In this document: positions 1 through 7,384 of the stretch, one piece after another
Numbering within the stretch: the first letter of the stretch is position 1
How the letters are laid out: each line of letters begins with the position of its first letter
Source of the DNA: CAZGAH01 sp964523295
Lineage (GTDB): Bacteria; Desulfobacterota; Desulfovibrionia; Desulfovibrionales; Desulfovibrionaceae
Assembly: GCA_964523295.1 (NCBI GenBank)
Contig: CAZGAH010000018.1
Coordinates: forward strand, 1 to 56,926
Direction: 5' to 3'
DNA length: 56,926 bases
The notes under the pieces: model-generated
Told to the model about the DNA's origin: nothing
Database searches by the model: none
What the model saw: only the letters and a program-made list of their open reading frames with translations
Position numbers and translations under genes: made by a program

Positions 1-500
1 ACTCGGGCTGCGTGCCTTCCGGTTCGCCGGACGGCGGTGCTTCCGGGCCAGGCGTAGTGCCTTCTTCCTCGCCGGGCGCAGGCGTTTCTTCCGGACCGGA
101 CGGCGGCGCTTCCGGGCCGGGAACTGTCCCTTCCGGTTCGGGCGATGTTTCTTCTTCCGGCTCTGGAGGCACACTCTCGGACTCGGGCTGCGTGCCTTCC
201 GGTTCGCCGGACGGCGGTGCTTCCGGGCCAGGCGTGACGCCTTCTTCAGGCCCTGGCGGCGGGACCTCTGAACCAGGAGGCGGGAGTTCCGGTCCCGGTG
301 GGGGGATTTCCGGTCCCGGTGGGGGGATTTCTGGTCCAGGCGGCGGGACTTCAGGCCCCGGCGGGACTTCGGGTCCCGGGGGTGGGACTTCCGGTCCAGG
401 CGGCGGGAGTTCGGGTCCGGGCGGGGTACCTTCTTCAGGTCCAGACGGGGGAGCTTCCGGCCCGGGTGGCGGGAACTCCAGTCCAGGCGGCGGGAGCTCC
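1..500. repeat. Degenerate short tandem repeats coding for Pro-Gly-Pro-Glu units
   Basis: A GC-rich tract of roughly 15- to 18-base units, visible on the plus strand as variants of ccggtcccggtggggggatt and ggtccaggcggcgggactt. A longer module around 12-60 recurs nearly identically at 192-240. It lies inside the minus-strand repeat protein and would be prone to slippage and recombination. Confidence 0.8.
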
Positions 501-1027
501 GGTCCAGAAGGCGGGCCTTCGGGCCGGGGGGGAACGCCTTCCGGGGCGGGTGGCGCACTCGCCGGGGATATTTCCGATCCTTCAGCCGGAGATTTGAAGC
601 CTTCTCCAGCATTTCTGCTGCCGGACTGCGAATCCCCAGCGCTTGATTCGACAACATTTTGGCCGGGCGCACTACCAGCAATGCCCGGGACTATTCCTTC
701 AGGAGATGGGCTATCCGTGCCCCCTGTATTGATGCCCCCCGCACCCGTTACCGACGTCGAGCCAGCTCCGGAGCCGTGATCTGCCTCCGAAGCGCTCTCT
801 GCAACGTCGGCCCCCTTCCCTCCATTCAGCAACGACGGGCCAGACTCGGGAGTCAGCCCGGAAAAAGACTTTTCGTCCGTGACAAACGCAGCCGCGCTCG
901 CATCGTCCGTATCCACTGCAATTTCTGCATATTCCTTGGCTGACAAGTCGATGGATTCAGCCGCTTGAATATCATCAAAATCTGCCTGGGACAGAGAATT
1001 GTCGGTATCAACTCTTTTCTTATCCAT
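1..1027 (-). CDS. Proline/glutamate-rich repeat protein, 5' part, truncated by window edge
   Basis: An open frame runs on the minus strand from an ATG at 1027 to the left edge with no stop, about 342 residues. The first ~110 residues are an acidic, non-repetitive head beginning MDKKRVDTDNSLSQADFDDI, rich in Asp, Ala and Ser. From about residue 165 it becomes a repeat tract of units such as PPPGPEV, PPSGPEE and PGPEAPPSGEPEGTQPES. The longest repeat unit occurs twice almost unchanged, near 1-60 and 181-240. There is no N-terminal signal peptide. That would fit a large type I-secreted adhesin, which carries its signal at the C-terminus, but the C-terminus lies outside the window, so this is inference. 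The upstream 740 bases are AT-rich and hold a perfect palindrome. The opposite strand is also open (Gly/Ser/Pro-rich) but has no start context or non-repetitive domain, so I take it as the shadow. Confidence 0.7.
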   Translation of the reverse strand, partial: MDKKRVDTDNSLSQADFDDIQAAESIDLSAKEYAEIAVDTDDASAAAFVTDEKSFSGLTPESGPSLLNGGKGADVAESASEADHGSGAGSTSVTGAGGINTGGTDSPSPEGIVPGIAGSAPGQNVVESSAGDSQSGSRNAGEGFKSPAEGSEISPASAPPAPEGVPPRPEGPPSGPELPPPGLEFPPPGPEAPPSGPEEGTPPGPELPPPGPEVPPPGPEVPPGPEVPPPGPEIPPPGPEIPPPGPELPPPGSEVPPPGPEEGVTPGPEAPPSGEPEGTQPESESVPPEPEEETSPEPEGTVPGPEAPPSGPEETPAPGEEEGTTPGPEAPPSGEPEGTQPE

Positions 1028-1355
1028 ATGAACTCATCGAGTAATGATCGGTTTTATGCCTATAATCACATCCAATGAGACGCAAAGCTTGCAGCGCGTT
1101 GAATTTCCAGCGACTTTGATACTCCCCGACTCTGCGTTGTCCTTCTCTTGTTTTTTGTTTGAAGGGCCAAAATTTTCAGTTCATATAGTTTTGATAATAG
1201 CCATACAATGGTAGAATGTCAACAAGCCAATTCTTTGCAATCTTTTCGAAGGGAAAAGGCAAATTTGCTTCCAGTAACAGTAACAGCTGTTTAGAGCATG
1301 GGCTATGCATAAAGGAGAGTGTCCTGCTGAGGCGCGCAAGATGTAGCTGTATATT

Positions 1356-1374
1356 ATTGGAATGGCATTCCAAT
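1356..1374. promoter_or_regulatory. Perfect 9-1-9 palindrome, possible operator
   Basis: The sequence attggaatg-g-cattccaat is a perfect inverted repeat with a single central base. It lies about 330 bases upstream of the minus-strand repeat protein and 410 bases upstream of the XRE gene. The arms are AT-rich with no T-run, which suits a dimeric regulator site better than a terminator. No regulator can be assigned. Confidence 0.4.
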
Positions 1375-1731
1375 CTACGCCACATGAAACAAACGACGAT
1401 ATTTCGTATTGGCAGTTGTTTAACGTTTGACATTCTCTTCCGCACATGTTTTGAGATTGCATTTGATATAATCTGTAAAGCTAAACCAAAGCACATAGCC
1501 AGCGCAATGCATTCAAACCGAAAACAAAAAACTGAGTTTTGGCAATCTGTGCGAATATTTGCCAAGCCACTATGATCCTTATCACGCCTGACACTCCGAT
1601 TGAAATCCGCAATTGTCTAATATTCCCTTGCTTTGAGACACATACAACACCATACGCCATTCGCTTCCATTAAGTCCCCTCCGGCGTGCGCGCTCTGACG
1701 TCTTTTGGCCGACAACGTTCGCATTCTGTGC

Positions 1732-1764
1732 TTGACAAAGCCAAACGTGTAGGACATAGTACAC
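1732..1764 (+). promoter_or_regulatory. Sigma70-like promoter with embedded inverted repeat
   Basis: A perfect TTGACA (1732-1737) is followed after 17 bases by CATAGT (1755-1760, 4 of 6 consensus matches). The expected transcription start is about 1767, the first base of the regulator's ATG. An inverted repeat GTGTA (1747-1751) / TACAC (1760-1764) overlaps the -10 element and would suit autorepression by the downstream XRE protein. Confidence 0.55.
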
Positions 1765-1766
1765 AT

Positions 1767-2135
1767 ATGAGCATGGGACTAGCCGTACTTGGCGAGCATG
1801 TTCGCGAGCGGCGACAGGCGCGGCAGAACGAAGACAGGGCACGGTTCACGCTGCGGCAGGTTGCAGGGCGGATCGGCGTGGAGCCCTCGTATCTGAGCAA
1901 GCTCGAGCGTGGGTGGCAAGCGCCGTTGTCCGAGGAAAAGCTCGTCGCGCTCGCCCGGGAGCTCGATGAGGATCCGGACGTGCTCCTTGCCATGGCCGGC
2001 AAGGTGTCGAGCGAGCTGCTGGCGATCATCAAGCGGCGGCCACGGCTCTTCGCCCAGCTCATCCGCGAGTTGGACAAATACCCTGACCATGCCCTGCTCA
2101 CGCTCGTACGCGAGGTCCGCGATGGGGACTGGTAG
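1767..2135 (+). CDS. XRE-family helix-turn-helix transcriptional regulator
   Basis: A 122-residue protein. A Cro/CI-type helix-turn-helix occupies roughly residues 8-65: the sequence FTLRQVAGRIGVEPSYLSKL matches the family pattern (LRQVA, a turn, then the recognition helix SYLSKLERG), followed by PLSEEKLVALARELDEDPDVLL. The C-terminal ~55 residues are helical and charged. I start at ATG 1767 because the frame upstream has no domain content and the promoter at 1732-1760 predicts a transcript beginning at about this base, that is, a leaderless mRNA. ATG 1773 is an alternative. It likely represses itself and may control the downstream same-strand genes (unknown protein, exported protein, Hsp70-TPR). 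The target is inferred. Confidence 0.85.
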   Translation: MSMGLAVLGEHVRERRQARQNEDRARFTLRQVAGRIGVEPSYLSKLERGWQAPLSEEKLVALARELDEDPDVLLAMAGKVSSELLAIIKRRPRLFAQLIRELDKYPDHALLTLVREVRDGDW

Positions 2136-2177
2136 CGCCATTCCGGCATACAGTGCCTCGATACCGGGAGGAGCCCA

Positions 2178-3203
2178 ATGATCGAACTGGACGGAACGAC
2201 CCTCCGCTTCGCCTTTCCGGAAGTCCATGCTGACGCCGTGCTCGAGGTGTCTCTGCAAAGGACGTTGCGCGTCCCCGAGGACGGGACCGAATACGAGATG
2301 CCATCGTCGATCGGCACCTGTCGCTTTGTCCACATCGACGACCACAACGCGCGCGTGCCCAGGTCCTGGCTGCAGCGCGGCGGCGTCATGACCCCGCTGT
2401 ACAGCGGCGAAACCGTTCGTCTCGGATTCTACAGTCCCACGGTGGACGGATATACAACCAACTGGCGCTTTCTCGTGCTCGTGGGAACAGGGAAGATAAA
2501 TGCCCTGACCGGCGCAACGTTACAACCTCTCCCGGACTTCGGCGTGCAGGATTACCTGGTAGCGCCTGACCAGCACGAGCTGTATGGCTTTTGCGACGCG
2601 GACGGGCTCGTCAGACAATTTACGGCGACGCCGCAAGGCATTGGCGCCTCTGTCGAGGAGCAGCTCACGGGCGAGCAGACTTACGGGGGGATGCAGCTTG
2701 CGGTCTTTCCCATGACCCGGGAGGCGTTCACAACCTTTTTTGAGGAAAAACGCATCGAAAACCTTGACTATCGCGACAGGGATATTCGATTTTCTCTCTG
2801 CGCCCCGCCAGTCCATAGTTTCAACCTCGGCATTGGCGTTGGCGGGTTGATCCGGCAGTTTGCCCGCGAGGACCGCTACGGGCGCGATGCGTGGGCTGTG
2901 CAGGTGAAAAGCCGTTGCTTCGTCCACCTGGCGAACGCGAGCATCTGGCGCCAGCTGACCGGGCTCAATCCGCATCCAAGGCCGTCGCTGTCGCCGTCCT
3001 GCGAGCCCGCGCCACAGGATGTCGGCAGACGTGGTTCGCCGGGCAGCTCGTGGTTCGGTCGTTTGAAAAGCCTGTTTCACTTTGGCGGCAACAAGCTCGA
3101 CGGAGTGCGGCAGGTCCGAGCCGCGGCCGAGCCGTCCCCCCCGGCGTCCGACGCGGGTGCGTCAACCCAACAGCAGGATTTCGCGTCGGACAAAAGGGAA
3201 TGA
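2178..3203 (+). CDS. Conserved protein of unknown function
   Basis: A 341-residue protein with a strong ribosome binding site (GGGAGGAG) 6-7 bases before ATG. There is no signal peptide or membrane segment. Residues 1-260 look globular, with landmarks such as RTLRVPEDG, HIDDHNARVPRSWL, YLVAPDQHELYGFC, EEQLTGEQTYGGMQLAVFPM and SRCFVHLANASIWRQLTG. From memory, the last block and the EEQLTG block resemble a widespread uncharacterised bacterial family; I recall no proven function. The tail after about residue 270 is low-complexity, rich in Pro, Ser and Ala, and probably disordered. The gene follows the XRE regulator by 42 bases and precedes an exported protein and an Hsp70-like ATPase, suggesting a stress or protein-quality module, but that is only context. 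Confidence 0.75.
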   Translation: MIELDGTTLRFAFPEVHADAVLEVSLQRTLRVPEDGTEYEMPSSIGTCRFVHIDDHNARVPRSWLQRGGVMTPLYSGETVRLGFYSPTVDGYTTNWRFLVLVGTGKINALTGATLQPLPDFGVQDYLVAPDQHELYGFCDADGLVRQFTATPQGIGASVEEQLTGEQTYGGMQLAVFPMTREAFTTFFEEKRIENLDYRDRDIRFSLCAPPVHSFNLGIGVGGLIRQFAREDRYGRDAWAVQVKSRCFVHLANASIWRQLTGLNPHPRPSLSPSCEPAPQDVGRRGSPGSSWFGRLKSLFHFGGNKLDGVRQVRAAAEPSPPASDAGASTQQQDFASDKRE

Positions 3204-3340
3204 GCGGCCCCTTGACGGGGCATTGACTGTGTACTATGTAGTCAACGCTATTTATTTCAAAGCCCCTGCCTGCTCGCGCACGGCGCCAATCTGGCAGCCC
3301 GACGCAGGGCCAGGGGCGAAAAGCCGAAGGAGCGTACGCC

Positions 3341-3727
3341 ATGTCCGGACTCTTTTCTGCCATCCTCGCCGTGTCCCTGTCCGTTGCGCTGTCCTCGCCA
3401 GCCAGCGAGCGCCCTGCTGACGCGCCGCTTCGACTGGCCAATCCGGCTCGCGCCGTCGTGGCGTCCGATCCCCCCACGACGCCCCCCTGGCCCGGCGTGC
3501 ATCTGGCCGAAACGCACGTGCAACGTATTGCCCCGCGGCCGCAGGACGGATCGCCGCGGCCCGGCACGCAACCGGCCAACCAGGGCGCGATCAACCCCGC
3601 GGACGGGACATTCTACGCACCGGCCGGCGACGGTCTCGTGAACACACGCGACGGGACGTACATGGCGCCGGCCGGGCCAAACGGCTATATCGATACGCGC
3701 ACTGGCCGGTTCGTCCCGACGAATTGA
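3341..3727 (+). CDS. Small exported protein with C-terminal Gly/Asp repeats
   Basis: 128 residues. The N-terminus MSGLFSAILAVSLSVALSSPAS is a plausible Sec signal peptide, and GAAGGAG lies 8-10 bases before the ATG. A Pro-rich linker (residues 40-80) leads to three imperfect repeats of about 15 residues: NPADGTFYAPAGDGLVN, TRDGTYMAPAGPNGYID and TRTGRFVPTN. Each contains a DGT/TGR turn followed by an aromatic residue, which suggests a small repetitive beta or surface-binding fold. I do not recognise a named family. It is flanked by the unknown 341-residue protein and the Hsp70-TPR gene. Confidence 0.7.
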   Translation: MSGLFSAILAVSLSVALSSPASERPADAPLRLANPARAVVASDPPTTPPWPGVHLAETHVQRIAPRPQDGSPRPGTQPANQGAINPADGTFYAPAGDGLVNTRDGTYMAPAGPNGYIDTRTGRFVPTN

Positions 3728-3778
3728 CACCGGCCCGTACGCCCCCGGACAGACACAGGTCCGGGAAGGAGGCTTCAC

Positions 3779-6166
3779 ATGGCTGACGACAGGCTCACCC
3801 TCTTCAGTGAAGGCTTGCCGGACCGTCCGATCCGGGCCATTGGCATTGACCTGGGCACCACGTGCTCCAGCGTGGCCGAGGCTGTCTGGGAGCCCGGCGC
3901 GCGGCGCCTGCGGTTGCGCTGTCTCGACATTCCGCCCGGCACGGGGTGCCGCATGGCGCCGTCCATGGTGGCTGTCAGCGAAGGACGCGCCTACGTGGGT
4001 CAGGCAGCGCATGCGCTACGCACGCAGGTAAAACGGCGGGGCCTGGCTGTCGGGGAGCGCGTCTACGCGAACTGCAAGAACGACATGGGGCTGCCTGCGC
4101 TCTACGACGGTCCGGAGGGATTCCGCACGCCCGTGGACATCGCCGGCCGCCTCCTGGGTTTCCTCATGGAGACAGCGCGCGGGGACAGGGACGCCCCCGT
4201 CGATCGCGTCGTGGTGACTGTGCCGGCCTCGTTCCAGACCGCGCAGCGGAGGGATACCATAGAGGCCGCCTACGCAGCCGGCATCCAGGCCGCGCAGCTC
4301 TCGTTGCTGGACGAGCCCGAGGCCGTGTTTCTCGACTACGTCTCCAACGCCAGGCGCGATTCCTTCGAATTCGGCCGCGAGTACCGGACCCTGATTTTCG
4401 ACTTCGGGGGCGGCACCTGCGACGTCTCCGTGTTCCTGCTCCGCCCATCGCTGGTTGCCGGCGTCGCGTCCAGACTGTCCACGCTGGCAGTCTCGCGCTA
4501 CCACCGGCTGGGCGGCGGCGACATTGACCTGGCCATTCTGCACGAGGTGATCATTCCGCAACTGCTCGAACAAAACGGCCTCGACCCCTGCGAGCTGGAC
4601 TTCGACGACAAGCGTCATCTCCTGGCCGACGCCTTCCTCGACCTGGCCGAGCAGCTGAAAAAGCTCTGCTGCGCGCGCCATGGCGAGCCTGCCGACACGA
4701 TCGTGGAGCTGGAGGGCGTCTTTCCCGACGCCGACGCGGCCCTGCTGCTCCACAACGGCCTGGCCGTCCAGCTCCGGAACCCGCGTATCAGTCTGCGCCA
4801 GTTCGAGGACCTGCTCGCGCCCTTTCTGGACCAGGACATCCTCTACCCCAGGGAGCAGGAATATCGGATGACCTGCTCGGTCTTTGGGCCGCTGGACGAT
4901 GCCGTCTGCCGCGCCGGACTGGAGCCCGGGCAGATCGATCTGGTGATCCTGGCCGGCGGCAGCAGTCTCCTGCCACAGGTGACCGCTTCCGTGGCGGCGC
5001 ACTTTCCCCGGGCCAGGGTGCTGCGCTCGGGCAATCCCGCGCGCGTGCAGACTGCCGTGGCACGCGGCGCAGCCTGGCAGGCCCTGTCCATGGCAGTGCG
5101 CGGCCAGGGAATGCTCGCGCACTGCAGCCATGATGCCGTTCTCCTGCGCACGCAGTCCGGCCCGGTAGAACTCGTGCCCCGGGGCGCCACCTTGCCGTAT
5201 CCGGAAAACGAAGTCGCGAACGGCAAGGGGTGGGCGGAAATCCACGACCTGGAGATACCCGAAACGCGCGTGGGCCGGGAACTGCCCTTGCGCGTCGAAG
5301 TGGAAGACAGTCACGGGAGCGCCTTGTTCGCGGCGCTCTGGTCCATCCGGGAAATCTCCCTGCAAAAGGGGGACGGCCTTCGGCTACGGTACCGCATGGA
5401 TCGCAACCAGGTATTGCATCTCGACATGCAGCTGGACGTACCGCACAGCGAGGCCCGCTTCGAGCAGCTCGTGGAGAACCCGCTTACCTTCGTGCATAAT
5501 CCCCGGACAACGCGGCTCGAGGCCCTGGAGCTGGAGCGGAAGCTGACACAGCGCTCCTGCTCCGTTCAGTCGCGCGCGTCGCTTCTGACCCAGGCAGCCA
5601 GCCTTTATGAAGAGCTGGGGGAATACGAGCGGGCGCTCTCCAACCTGCGCAAGGCCATGTCCCTGCACCAGGAGGAGAACGCGGGCCTGACGAACCGAAT
5701 GGCACAACTCGTCGAGCGCGTAGGCGACCGCAGACGCGCGGAGAAGCTGTACCACGAGGCCGCACGCCTCGACCCCCGCTGGAGCGGCCCGCTGTTCAAT
5801 CTGGCCCTGCTGCAGCGCCGGCACGGCGAATACGCGGACGCCATCCGGAGCGTCGAGGCTGCCATCGACCGACAGGATCTGCCCCCCTACCACGTTTTGC
5901 GCGCCACGCTCGCCGCGGACACGGGAGACGACCCCGGCCGCACGTCCCACCTGGAACGCGCTAGCCGCAGCTTCGGTCGCCTGGAAGACCTCGACGACTG
6001 GGAACTGTACTGGAAAGGCAAGGCAGCCGAACTGAGCAACGACGAAGAAGCCAAGGCCGCGCACGTCAGCGAGGAACGCAGACGGCGCACCCGAGCCGGC
6101 AAGAAGCCGGACGTGGGCGTCTTGCCCGGGAGGAAGGCGGGACAGGTCGAGGCTTTCGGTACGTAA
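3779..6166 (+). CDS. Hsp70 (DnaK-like) ATPase with C-terminal TPR repeats
   Basis: 795 residues, preceded by AGGAGG. The Hsp70 nucleotide-binding domain is complete: phosphate-1 loop IGIDLGTTCSSVAEA (about residues 21-35), phosphate-2 loop LIFDFGGGTCDVS (about 205-217) and adenosine motif LVILAGGSSLLPQV (about 386-399). A short segment around 450-570 corresponds to a reduced substrate-binding region (VELVPRGATLPYP). It lacks the usual DnaK lid and C-terminal tail. Residues ~600-710 form tetratricopeptide repeats (YEELGEYERALSNLRKAM and following), then a charged tail. DnaK itself is ~640 residues without TPRs, so this is an accessory Hsp70, probably recruiting specific clients through its TPRs. 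No DnaJ or GrpE is adjacent. It likely belongs with the upstream regulator and unknown genes. Confidence 0.9.
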   Translation: MADDRLTLFSEGLPDRPIRAIGIDLGTTCSSVAEAVWEPGARRLRLRCLDIPPGTGCRMAPSMVAVSEGRAYVGQAAHALRTQVKRRGLAVGERVYANCKNDMGLPALYDGPEGFRTPVDIAGRLLGFLMETARGDRDAPVDRVVVTVPASFQTAQRRDTIEAAYAAGIQAAQLSLLDEPEAVFLDYVSNARRDSFEFGREYRTLIFDFGGGTCDVSVFLLRPSLVAGVASRLSTLAVSRYHRLGGGDIDLAILHEVIIPQLLEQNGLDPCELDFDDKRHLLADAFLDLAEQLKKLCCARHGEPADTIVELEGVFPDADAALLLHNGLAVQLRNPRISLRQFEDLLAPFLDQDILYPREQEYRMTCSVFGPLDDAVCRAGLEPGQIDLVILAGGSSLLPQVTASVAAHFPRARVLRSGNPARVQTAVARGAAWQALSMAVRGQGMLAHCSHDAVLLRTQSGPVELVPRGATLPYPENEVANGKGWAEIHDLEIPETRVGRELPLRVEVEDSHGSALFAALWSIREISLQKGDGLRLRYRMDRNQVLHLDMQLDVPHSEARFEQLVENPLTFVHNPRTTRLEALELERKLTQRSCSVQSRASLLTQAASLYEELGEYERALSNLRKAMSLHQEENAGLTNRMAQLVERVGDRRRAEKLYHEAARLDPRWSGPLFNLALLQRRHGEYADAIRSVEAAIDRQDLPPYHVLRATLAADTGDDPGRTSHLERASRSFGRLEDLDDWELYWKGKAAELSNDEEAKAAHVSEERRRRTRAGKKPDVGVLPGRKAGQVEAFGT

Positions 6167-6266
6167 CGGGAATGGTCGAATCGGATGTACGTTGAAATAC
6201 CTTCACTCTGAAAATTCTGCGGGCATGATTCAATTGATAAAGAAATGAATACGTGGGGAGATCGCC

Positions 6267-6680
6267 ATGAAAACAACAGTCCTTTTCGTTATTGCCATGT
6301 TACTCACCGTCTCGTCTTCTTTCGCCTGGGATGGTGGCCTCATCGTTGTTCACGACGGAAAGAAACTTCCAAACGTATATTATGTTCGGGGAAATACAGC
6401 TCTTGAAAATGCATCTATCGACCAGAAAAAAATGATAGAATACTACAATAGAACCATCAGACAGGCAAACGCGTTGCAGATTGAATACGAAATGAAGGCT
6501 GAAGAAGCTCGCCAGGCTCAGCTATATGCATTGATTAAAGTTGTCCAGGATAAGGACAATCGCGATATGGCAAAACAGACAGAGCTGGAAGCGCGACTTC
6601 GTCGCCTTGAGCATGAAGCCGCGAGGCCGCGGTTCGCTGTCCAGATGCAAACAGGGGCAGCTGCGCTGGGAAAACCATAG
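6267..6680 (+). CDS. Small exported protein, coiled-coil, unknown function
   Basis: 137 residues. MKTTVLFVIAMLLTVSSSFAW is a clear Sec signal peptide with an Ala-X-type cleavage region near residue 20. GGGGAGA precedes the ATG. The mature part is short, with a Tyr-rich stretch (KLPNVYYVRG) and then a charged helical region from about residue 60 to 120 (Glu/Lys/Arg/Ala-rich, heptad-like), consistent with a coiled coil. It stands 100 bases after the Hsp70 gene in sequence with fewer G/C, and may be separately transcribed. No family recognised. Confidence 0.6.
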   Translation: MKTTVLFVIAMLLTVSSSFAWDGGLIVVHDGKKLPNVYYVRGNTALENASIDQKKMIEYYNRTIRQANALQIEYEMKAEEARQAQLYALIKVVQDKDNRDMAKQTELEARLRRLEHEAARPRFAVQMQTGAAALGKP

Positions 6681-7324
6681 GTTGTTGATGTCAAGCCTGT
6701 AAAGATGATCAGGCACGGTCCTTTCGAGCCCTGCGTCCTCATCCCGCCGCTGGACATCATCGAGGCTTCTGGATCGGCAACGACGAGAGCTGTAGTATTG
6801 TTGACAAGGCCGAACCGTGGCCGAACTATCCCCCCCGAACCTGATTCATGATTTCAGGGTTTGGGCGCTCACGAGTGCAGCACCGCCCTCCTTCGACAGG
6901 AGTTTGAGGATCTTCAACGTTTGCTGTTGAATTCGTCTCCTTCGACTGTTACGGTTCTACGGGAATAACAGCGATGATTGCAAAGATTCCCGATGGGTTG
7001 ATCAGGTTTTTGCTTTTGTCCGCATAGCAGAGGCAGCCCCGACATGATGTAGTCCTGGGAATGATTTCTAAAGAGGCCATGAATATACGACACTCGTGAA
7101 ATTCGACCATACCAGCGGTTTTCCTGTGAGATGTGCAGGCTGCAGTGGCGCTGAAGGCCAAATCCACATCAAACGTCGAAGAACCATCATACTATACAAC
7201 TGTTCTGAATCCTAAGCCTCCTATTCGAGGGCATGGACGCGGTAGCCAAAGGGAAAGCCCGTTGAGCCGGCAGCCTTGGCGAAATTTGAACTCTGAATAT
7301 TCATTCGTCGCCGGACAAAATGAA
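6681..7324. other. Intergenic stretch without recognised gene
   Basis: About 640 bases between the small exported protein and the terminator of the next minus-strand gene. Short open frames on both strands have no ribosome binding sites or recognisable products. Composition is intermediate. It could be decayed coding sequence, but I see no transposase or integrase motif. Confidence 0.5.
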
Positions 7325-7359
7325 TGCCCCTCCGCTCCGGTGGCCGGTGCGGAGGGGCA
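7325..7359 (-). terminator. Rho-independent-type terminator of the 570-residue protein gene
   Basis: A perfect 11-base stem (7325-7335 pairing with 7349-7359) with a 13-base loop. Read on the minus strand it is followed by ttcattttgt, a T-rich tail. It lies 25 bases beyond the stop of the minus-strand gene ending at 7385. Confidence 0.75.
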
Positions 7360-7384
7360 CGGATGTGTCAAAGCGCCCAGCTTT

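Larger units (their letters stand above)
1028..1766. other. AT-rich intergenic region
   Basis: About 740 bases separate the divergent minus-strand repeat protein and plus-strand XRE regulator. The composition is clearly more AT-rich than the flanking genes. Overlapping open frames on both strands near 1176-1575 give Cys/His-rich, unlikely proteins without convincing ribosome binding sites, so I do not call them. Supported contents are a 19-base palindrome at 1356-1374 and the regulator promoter near 1732-1760. Confidence 0.6.

Noticed and set aside
12..779. Plus-strand Gly/Ser/Pro-rich open frame of 255 residues
   Set aside because: It is the antisense shadow of the minus-strand Pro/Glu repeat protein, which has a proper start and a non-repetitive head.
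1176..1575. Two overlapping open frames on opposite strands
   Set aside because: Unusual Cys/His-rich composition, no ribosome binding sites, and AT-rich non-coding character.
4016..5365. 449-residue minus-strand frame inside the Hsp70 gene
   Set aside because: Antisense to a protein with all Hsp70 motifs; high-GC third-position bias creates such frames.
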